Shown here: positions 30,311 to 30,340 of the stretch, piece after piece
Position numbering within the stretch: position 1 is the stretch's first letter
Layout of the letters: each line of letters starts with the position of its first letter
Assembly (NCBI GenBank): GCA_910585275.1
Contig: CAJUCW010000040.1
Span: 1-30,340, forward strand
Direction: 5' to 3'
DNA: 30,340 nt
Origin: an uncultured Muribaculaceae bacterium
GTDB taxonomy: Bacteria; Bacteroidota; Bacteroidia; Bacteroidales; Muribaculaceae
Notes under the pieces: generated by a model
Told to the model about the DNA's origin: nothing
The model's database searches: none
Seen by the model: only the letters and a program-made list of their open reading frames with translations
Program-made: the position numbers and the translations under genes

Positions 30311-30340
30311 AAATATCAAATTTCGGCTTGTAGAGAGGTC

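Noticed and set aside
1..30340. CRISPR array, tRNA or rRNA genes, intact insertion sequence
   Set aside because: I looked for regular spaced repeats, tRNA-like cloverleaves and transposase motifs and saw none in the window.

Overview
The window looks like a chromosome segment of a gut Bacteroidales bacterium, with a Muribaculaceae-like relative as the best guess. The grounds are repeated Bacteroidota-type promoters (TTTG, about 19-20 nt, TAnnTTTG), a PorT-like barrel, the rsfS-ftsH pair, a Bacteroidota-style thi operon, and PcfJ/PcfK/DUF3873 genes typical of Bacteroidales conjugative elements. Family names are from recognition of the protein sequences; no search was run.

Left accessory region (1-5.5 kb). 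A very AT-rich two-gene unit encodes a 72-residue double-glycine peptide precursor and a radical SAM/SPASM maturase, separated by a perfect 22-bp inverted repeat. This is the strongest candidate for an undescribed system: a ribosomally made, modified peptide (RiPP). A minus-strand block follows (small membrane protein, PcfK-like, PcfJ-like, a hypothetical protein, DUF3873), which is the accessory part of a conjugative element without its transfer genes in view. About 1 kb of non-coding DNA then holds a long nested palindrome and imperfect direct repeats.

Core region (5.5-29 kb). On the plus strand are a secreted GH31 glycosidase with a strong terminator, a decayed toxin-antitoxin pair (minus strand), and a two-gene envelope operon (LysM/periplasmic-binding-like protein plus PorT-like barrel). 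On the minus strand, in transcription order from the right, are: a TPP-riboswitch-controlled thiamin operon (thiD, thiS, a TenI/ThiE-like gene, thiE, thiG, thiC, thiH); an iron-type superoxide dismutase; rsfS-ftsH; an RND efflux operon (adaptor, pump, outer-membrane channel) running into an LpxA-like acyltransferase; and cdsA on its own promoter. The thiamin genes build both the pyrimidine (ThiC, ThiD) and thiazole (ThiS, ThiG, ThiH) halves and join them (ThiE), but thiF is not here.

Right accessory region (29-30.3 kb). Gene debris: a 5'-truncated frame, an element-type hypothetical gene ended by a probable premature stop, and a dinD pseudogene with a frameshift and a lost 3' end. The conserved core is thus flanked on both sides by mobile-element material.
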